Below are positions 6,614 to 10,516 of a stretch of 10,516 bases of DNA, one piece after another. The position numbers were made by a program, and so were the translations under genes. Source of the stretch: Planctomycetota bacterium (GTDB taxonomy: Bacteria > Planctomycetota > UBA8108); assembly GCA_016928605.1 (NCBI GenBank), contig JAFGKN010000109.1:1-10516 (forward strand), read 5' to 3'. Under the pieces are notes generated by a model. That model worked only from the letters and a program-made list of their open reading frames with translations. It was not told where the DNA came from and searched no databases. Numbering within the stretch: position 1 is the stretch's first letter; every line of letters starts with the position of its first letter.

Positions 6614-6631
6614 GCGCGGGCTCGCCCGCGT
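6614..6631 (-). terminator. hairpin directly after the small minus-strand frame
   Basis: CGCGGG and CCCGCG form a 6-bp stem (plus one G-U pair) around a 4-nt loop. Read on the minus strand it begins at the last stop-codon region of the 35-codon frame, a usual place for a 3'-end stem. It has no T-run, and it could equally lie in the untranslated region beyond the rightward operon. Confidence 0.28.
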
Positions 6632-6738
6632 CACAGACCCAGCGAGTCCTTCCAGGCGCCGATCGCCGCGTCCGGCTCCCAGGCCGCGGCCGTCCGGCAG
6701 ATGTGCTCGCTCAGCTCGCGGTAGAGACTTCGCTCCAA
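6631..6738 (-). CDS. possible small protein or remnant 3' end of a lost gene
   Basis: From a TTG at 6738 to a TGA at 6633-6631 the minus strand encodes about 35 residues, including SLYRELSEHICR and AIGAWKDSLGL. Nearly every codon in this stretch ends in G or C, as in the real genes here. The amino-acid mix (Trp, His, Asp, Glu, balanced helices) also looks like protein rather than the Arg/Pro/Gly-rich output of shadow frames. The frame stays open back to 6855, but the upstream part is Arg/Gly-rich and does not look coding. A hairpin follows the stop immediately. I see no convincing ribosome site. It may be a small gene, or the surviving C-terminus of a gene truncated by rearrangement. I do not recognise it. 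Confidence 0.35.
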   Translation of the reverse strand: MERSLYRELSEHICRTAAAWEPDAAIGAWKDSLGL

Positions 6739-6744
6739 AAAGGC

Positions 6745-6772
6745 TTTCCGGGAGCCGGCTGCCGCGGATACT
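6745..6772 (+). promoter_or_regulatory. weak promoter-like element upstream of the exoribonuclease gene
   Basis: TTTCCG (6745-6750) and GATACT (6767-6772) have a 16-bp spacer, and GATACTCTA is an AT-rich island in GC-rich DNA about 100 nt before the exoribonuclease start. The -35 match is poor. Read on the other strand, the same island gives TAGAGT (6775-6770), which could instead serve the small minus-strand frame. Orientation is therefore uncertain. Confidence 0.28.
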
Positions 6773-6869
6773 CTAACGCCCCTCGGCGGAGAATCCAGTC
6801 GCCGGCCTCGCGTCGAGCCGGCGCACGTCTCGCGCCGCTTCCCCCTCGGGAGCACTGACCGCTCCAGCC

Positions 6870-8855
6870 ATGCGCGAGAGAGAGATCATCTTCATCCGCT
6901 ACCGCAAGGGCCTCCGCGCCGGCTGTCTCGAGGAGGATCTGGGCGCCAAGGTGAAGGTCGCGGTCGAGAAGAGCCGCAGCTTCACGGTCCCGCGGGAGAA
7001 TATCGTCCTGGCGACCGGACGGATCGCCGCGACGCAGGGCGAGCTCGACAGGTTTCTCCGAGAGGTCGGCGAGCGGGCGGCCGAGGTCGATCTGCGGGAT
7101 GTCTGGGAGCTCGTGAAGGAAGAGTCCACCGCTCTGAGCTTCCGCGACCTGGCGGAGCTGTGTGTCCCGCAGCAGCCCTCGGAGATCGACTACGCCGCCG
7201 TTCTGTGGCATCTTCACTCCGATGCCTGCCTCTTCTTCGAGCCCCGCGAGGAGAGCTTCGCCGCCCTCGCTCCCGATGATGTCGAGGCGCGCCGCGGGCG
7301 GCAGGCGCGGCAGCAGGCGGAGGCCCTCGAGGAGGAGGGCTTTCTCGCCTGGCTCGAGGGCAAGTCCCCCGCGCCGGCGCCCGCCGATTTCACGGCCCGG
7401 CAGAGGGACTGGCTGGCTCGATTGCGGGGATTCGTCATCGAGGGGGACGAGTCGCCGCTCGCGGGCAAGGCCAAGGCGCTGATCGCCCCGGTCATCTCGG
7501 CTGGAAGCGATGTGCGCCGGATCCTCCTGAGGAAGCTCGTCGAGCGCGGCATCTTCGAGGAGCACGAGCACCTCGAATGCCTTCGCCTCGAGGTGCCGGT
7601 GGAGTTCTCGGGCGCCGCCGCGGCCGAAGCTGCGGCCTTCGATCCCCTCGGGCCTGAGGTCCTCGAAGGTCGCGTCGACCTGCGCGAGCTGCCCGTCTTC
7701 TCGGTGGACGACGCCACGACCGCCGACATCGACGACGCCTTCTCCCTGGTCCGCGCGGACGCCGGCTGGAGCCTGGGGATCCACATCACCGACCTCGCCG
7801 AGGCCGTCCTCTCGGGCTCGGCTCTCGACGAGACGGCACAGCAGAGGGTCTGCTCGCTCTACTTCCCCGAGAGGAAGATCCCCATGCTTCCCCCCGCCCT
7901 CTCCGAGCGCAGCGGGAGCCTGCAGGAGGGAGAGGACCGCGTCGCGATCAGTCTCATCGTCGACCTGGATCCGGAGCTGAGGCCCGTCGAGTCGCGCTTC
8001 GTGCGATCCATCATCCGCAGCCGTCACCGGCTCACGTACGATCAGGTCAACGCGATTCTGGGGGGAGAGTCGCACGCGCTTTCGGAGCCGCTCGGCGTGC
8101 TCGACCGCCTCGCTGCCTCGCTGCTCGAGGGCCGCCTCGCTGCGGGCGCACCGCAGATCGACCGTCCCGATCTGGAGATACGCTTCGGCGAGGAGGGATC
8201 CATCGAGATCGAGGTCAAGCAGCGCGACACCCCCGCCGACCGGCTGGTCGCCGAGCTGATGATCCTCTACAACGTGGTCGCGGCCAGGCTCTGCCGCGAT
8301 CTCTCGCTGCCTGCGATCTACCGCACCCAGCCGGCGGTGAGCGGAACGCCGCCGGACGATGCGCTCCATCCGGTACTGAGGCGGCATCTGCTCCTCAAGG
8401 CCGCCGCCCCCACGGATCTGTCGCTCGTGCCCGCTCCTCACCGGATGCTCGGCGTCGAGATCTACTCCCAGTTCTCCTCGCCGCTGCGCCGCGCCATCGA
8501 TCTCGTCCTCCAGCGCCAGCTCGCGCATCATCTGCGCAGCGGCCGGCCGCTCTACGCCGCCGAGGAGATCACGATGATCCTCCACCACGCCGAGGAGCGG
8601 CTCAAGGAGCTCCGGAGGCTCGAGCCGGATCGCGTGCGCTACTGGCTCCTCAAGCATCTGGAGGGCTCGATCCACAAGACGCTTCACGGCGTTCTGCTCG
8701 AGCCGGGGGATCGCCAGGCGCTCGTGGAGCTCCTCGAGTACCCGATCCGCGCGAGCCTCCAGGGGGGATCCGACGGCCGCCCCGGCGATCTCCTCGAGCT
8801 GAGGCTCGCCCATGTCGATGCCTGGTCGGGGACGATCCGCGTGCGGCGGGCTTGA
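6870..8855 (+). CDS. RNase II/RNB-family 3'-5' exoribonuclease
   Basis: This 661-residue protein is a hydrolytic 3'-to-5' exoribonuclease of the RNB family and acts in the cytoplasm. The N-terminal region (about 1-50) looks like the small beta-barrel seen in bacterial RNase II-like proteins. Residues about 75-140 look like a winged helix, as in the Deinococcus and cyanobacterial/chloroplast types rather than the two cold-shock domains of E. coli RNase II/R. The RNB domain (about 270-590) carries FSVDDATTADIDDAF, whose D280, D286, D288 and D289 match the metal-binding E. coli D201, D207, D209 and D210. It also carries YFPERKIPMLP and FSSPLRRAIDL, with R540 matching catalytic R500. The C-terminus (600-661) fits an S1-like beta-barrel. 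All key residues are present, so it should be active. No Shine-Dalgarno is visible before the ATG at 6870, yet the N-terminal sequence looks natural from there. Confidence 0.9.
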   Translation: MREREIIFIRYRKGLRAGCLEEDLGAKVKVAVEKSRSFTVPRENIVLATGRIAATQGELDRFLREVGERAAEVDLRDVWELVKEESTALSFRDLAELCVPQQPSEIDYAAVLWHLHSDACLFFEPREESFAALAPDDVEARRGRQARQQAEALEEEGFLAWLEGKSPAPAPADFTARQRDWLARLRGFVIEGDESPLAGKAKALIAPVISAGSDVRRILLRKLVERGIFEEHEHLECLRLEVPVEFSGAAAAEAAAFDPLGPEVLEGRVDLRELPVFSVDDATTADIDDAFSLVRADAGWSLGIHITDLAEAVLSGSALDETAQQRVCSLYFPERKIPMLPPALSERSGSLQEGEDRVAISLIVDLDPELRPVESRFVRSIIRSRHRLTYDQVNAILGGESHALSEPLGVLDRLAASLLEGRLAAGAPQIDRPDLEIRFGEEGSIEIEVKQRDTPADRLVAELMILYNVVAARLCRDLSLPAIYRTQPAVSGTPPDDALHPVLRRHLLLKAAAPTDLSLVPAPHRMLGVEIYSQFSSPLRRAIDLVLQRQLAHHLRSGRPLYAAEEITMILHHAEERLKELRRLEPDRVRYWLLKHLEGSIHKTLHGVLLEPGDRQALVELLEYPIRASLQGGSDGRPGDLLELRLAHVDAWSGTIRVRRA

Positions 8856-8900
8856 AGAGCCGCGCGAGAAAGCAGGGTTCGCAGTCAGCCGCCCCGGCGC
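8856..8900. other. 45-bp convergent intergenic gap
   Basis: This is the spacer between the 3' ends of the exoribonuclease and the toroid-repeat gene. I find no clear stem followed by a T-run in either direction, so transcripts may overlap here or end by a factor-dependent mechanism. Confidence 0.4.
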
Positions 8901-10516
8901 CTATCCCCTTCTCTGCCTCTCGTACCAGTCCTTGATCTTCACGACCTGCTGGTCGCGCACGTTCTTCGAAGCTCCGGCATCGAAGGCCGGCGGGTAATCG
9001 ATGAAGAAGGCCTTGAACGCGTTGTAGGCCGCCTGCCGGACTTCGGCGTCATCGACCTCGAGGTCGGCGAGGAAGAGGGGGATCGCCTCCTTCGCCTTGC
9101 ACTGGATCAGCGCCCAGATCACGGTCTTCTTCAGGGGAAGGCTCTTGCTGGTGGTCTCGTAGTACTTCAGGAGGTCCGGGATGCTCTCCTTCCGCCGCTG
9201 CGAGCCGATCACGATCACCCGTTCCCAGCGCCGGTGCCACTTGATGTAGCTCTCCCAGTCCTCGTAGGCATAGCCGGTGATCGACACGAGGTACTTCTCG
9301 ATCTGATCGCGGGCCTTCCTGATCTGAAGGGCGTCCCGCACCTTGGCCAGCTCGGGGATCAGCTCTCCCTGCCACTCGGGAGGATAGTTCTCGACGATGT
9401 TCTGCAGAAAGCCGAGCAGTCTGGCAGACGGGCGCATGCGGATCGTGCGGATCAGGCTCGGATAGTGCATGGTCGTGTCGAGATCCGGCACGTAGACCCA
9501 GCTGCGGTCGTTCGGAGCGTTCAACCCCTCGCTCCGTCCGGAGATCATGATGCGGCTGGCGGGATTCATCGTCAGGAGTGATGTCGCCCGGTTGAGCACC
9601 AGGAGCGCGAAGGAGGTGGCGACGCGAAGGCTCTCGCCGTGGCTCTTGCCGCCCGGCCAGCTCCCGTCGTCCCGCTGCTCCTTGACGAGGAACTCCGAGA
9701 CCTCCTTGTACCAGTCCTTGCCGTCGAAGAGCTTCACGTGCCCGATGTCGGCGACCTTCTCGAGGCTGTAGATCCCGTAGTAGCTCTGGGTCGGCGTCCA
9801 GTGCGCCATCAGCCAGCCGAACCCGTCGCGGATGGCCGCGTTGAGCGCCTCCTGCCGCTCCGGATCGAGCTTGCCGCGGAGGTTGTCCCTCGCGAGGAGG
9901 AGAGAAGAGAGGCCGGAGCACGTCATGTTCCAGCGGTAACTGCGATCGTCGGTGTAGGACCAGCCCCTCTCGAAGACCTTGAGCTCCTCCGTGCCGACCT
10001 CAGGGTTCTCCGGCTTGACCACGACAGTCTTTCCTTCGCTCTCCTTCTTCTTCTCGCGCGCCGTCCTCTTGGTCGTACTGGGAGACGACCGGCCGCCATC
10101 CTTGGGTATGAGAGCGACTCCGTCGTCGCGCTCTCCGCGCTCTTTCGGGGTGAGCAGCGTGATGCGCCCCTTGACCTCCTTCTCGCCTGTCTGCTGGTGC
10201 TTGAGGAAATGCTTGACGACACCCTCCCAGACGCTGGGCTCGATCGGAACATTTCTCTTGGCGCCGATGCCGAGAGCCAGCACGGCGAACTGAACGTTGG
10301 AGTTGTCGAAGTCCTTCGCCCCCATCGTGTAGCGCCAGGCGCCGTCCGCGTTCTGCCCCTGCGCCAGCATCTGCGTCGCGCTGTGCAGAAAGGGCCTGTA
10401 CTCGCTGCCGATCTTCGGATTGTCGCGGAACCTCTCGCGCACCTTCGGCGGCTGAAGGATCAGCAGATCGTGCTCGATCTGGCTGATGGCGGCGTCGAGG
10501 GCGAAGATGTAGCAGG
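8901..10516 (-). CDS. prenyltransferase/squalene-oxidase-repeat (alpha-alpha toroid) protein with HEAT-like C-terminus, 5'-truncated
   Basis: The frame is open to the right edge. The GTG at 10442 is not the real start, because 24 further coding-like residues (CYIFALDAAISQIEHDLL and on) precede it, leaving at least 537 residues visible and the N-terminus outside. Terpene-cyclase/prenyltransferase toroid repeats are seen in the QNADGAW and LVKEQRDDGSWPG motifs (QW-like), WNMTCSGLSSLLLA and SYYGIYSLEKV. A charged Lys/Glu-rich insert (about 95-155 counted from the GTG) splits the toroid. From about 380 onward the sequence turns into helical repeat pairs (IPDLLKYY, AIPLFLADLEVDDAEVRQAA) like HEAT repeats. 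The cyclase DxDD and VxDCTA motifs are absent from the visible part, so squalene-hopene cyclase activity is unlikely. Similar proteins occur in Planctomycetota, of unknown role. Confidence 0.8.
   Translation of the reverse strand, partial: CYIFALDAAISQIEHDLLILQPPKVRERFRDNPKIGSEYRPFLHSATQMLAQGQNADGAWRYTMGAKDFDNSNVQFAVLALGIGAKRNVPIEPSVWEGVVKHFLKHQQTGEKEVKGRITLLTPKERGERDDGVALIPKDGGRSSPSTTKRTAREKKKESEGKTVVVKPENPEVGTEELKVFERGWSYTDDRSYRWNMTCSGLSSLLLARDNLRGKLDPERQEALNAAIRDGFGWLMAHWTPTQSYYGIYSLEKVADIGHVKLFDGKDWYKEVSEFLVKEQRDDGSWPGGKSHGESLRVATSFALLVLNRATSLLTMNPASRIMISGRSEGLNAPNDRSWVYVPDLDTTMHYPSLIRTIRMRPSARLLGFLQNIVENYPPEWQGELIPELAKVRDALQIRKARDQIEKYLVSITGYAYEDWESYIKWHRRWERVIVIGSQRRKESIPDLLKYYETTSKSLPLKKTVIWALIQCKAKEAIPLFLADLEVDDAEVRQAAYNAFKAFFIDYPPAFDAGASKNVRDQQVVKIKDWYERQRRG

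Larger units (their letters stand above)
6524..6869. other. 346-nt intergenic region with hairpins and a possible small minus-strand frame
   Basis: This gap separates the operon end from the exoribonuclease gene. It contains a hairpin at 6542-6560 shortly after the lipoprotein stop, a second at 6614-6631, a minus-strand coding-like stretch at 6631-6738 and a weak promoter-like element near 6745-6775. The remaining sequence (about 6780-6869) looks non-coding in every frame I read. No tRNA or rRNA-like sequence was seen. Confidence 0.6.

Noticed and set aside
6163..6858. Plus-strand open frame spanning the lipoprotein gene and the gap
   Set aside because: It overlaps the lipoprotein gene, which has a perfect Shine-Dalgarno and a secretin-N pattern. 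The composition of the alternative frame is shadow-like.
6711..8813. Minus-strand open frame of 700 codons opposite the exoribonuclease
   Set aside because: The plus-strand frame has all RNB catalytic motifs. The antisense translation is a low-complexity Arg/Glu/Leu/Gly shadow.
8856..8900. Bidirectional terminator between convergent genes
   Set aside because: I looked for a stem of at least 6 bp with a T-run in either direction and found none.

Overview
The window is high-GC DNA (coding regions dominated by G/C third positions), apparently from a double-membraned bacterium. Several genes point that way. There is a divergent lipopolysaccharide-kinase-like gene, a TIGR03546/TIGR03545 gene pair (families reported only from bacteria with outer membranes), a probable lipoprotein with a secretin N-type domain, and a prenyltransferase/squalene-oxidase-repeat (alpha-alpha toroid) protein of a kind common in Planctomycetota and related uncultured lineages. 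I cannot assign a phylum from the sequence alone.

Layout. The minus strand from 785 to the left edge carries a WaaP/InaA-like kinase whose stop codon overlaps (ATGA) the start of a further gene that leaves the window. A good sigma70-type promoter (TTGACT-16 bp-TACAAT, 805-832) faces right and is followed by a roughly 175-nt leader with a strong GC-rich hairpin. It leads into a probable five-gene plus-strand operon (1016-6523): TIGR03546/DUF2062 membrane protein, TIGR03545/AsmA-like protein (ATGA overlap), a membrane-anchored unknown protein, a large secreted glycoside-hydrolase-like protein, and a small lipoprotein with one secretin N1-like domain ending in an 18-bp tandem repeat. A 346-nt gap (6524-6869) holds two GC-rich hairpins and the possible remnant or small gene of about 35 codons on the minus strand. 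Then comes an RNase II/RNB-family exoribonuclease (6870-8855, plus). Only 45 bp separate it from the convergent, right-edge-truncated gene for a toroid-repeat protein with a HEAT-like C-terminus (8901-10516, minus).

Working together. The TIGR03546/TIGR03545 pair, with its AsmA-type sequence segment, the adjacent LPS-kinase-like gene, and the three envelope-targeted operon partners together suggest an envelope-biogenesis or envelope-transport locus whose substrate is unknown. This is inference from context. The exoribonuclease and the toroid protein look like independent neighbours.
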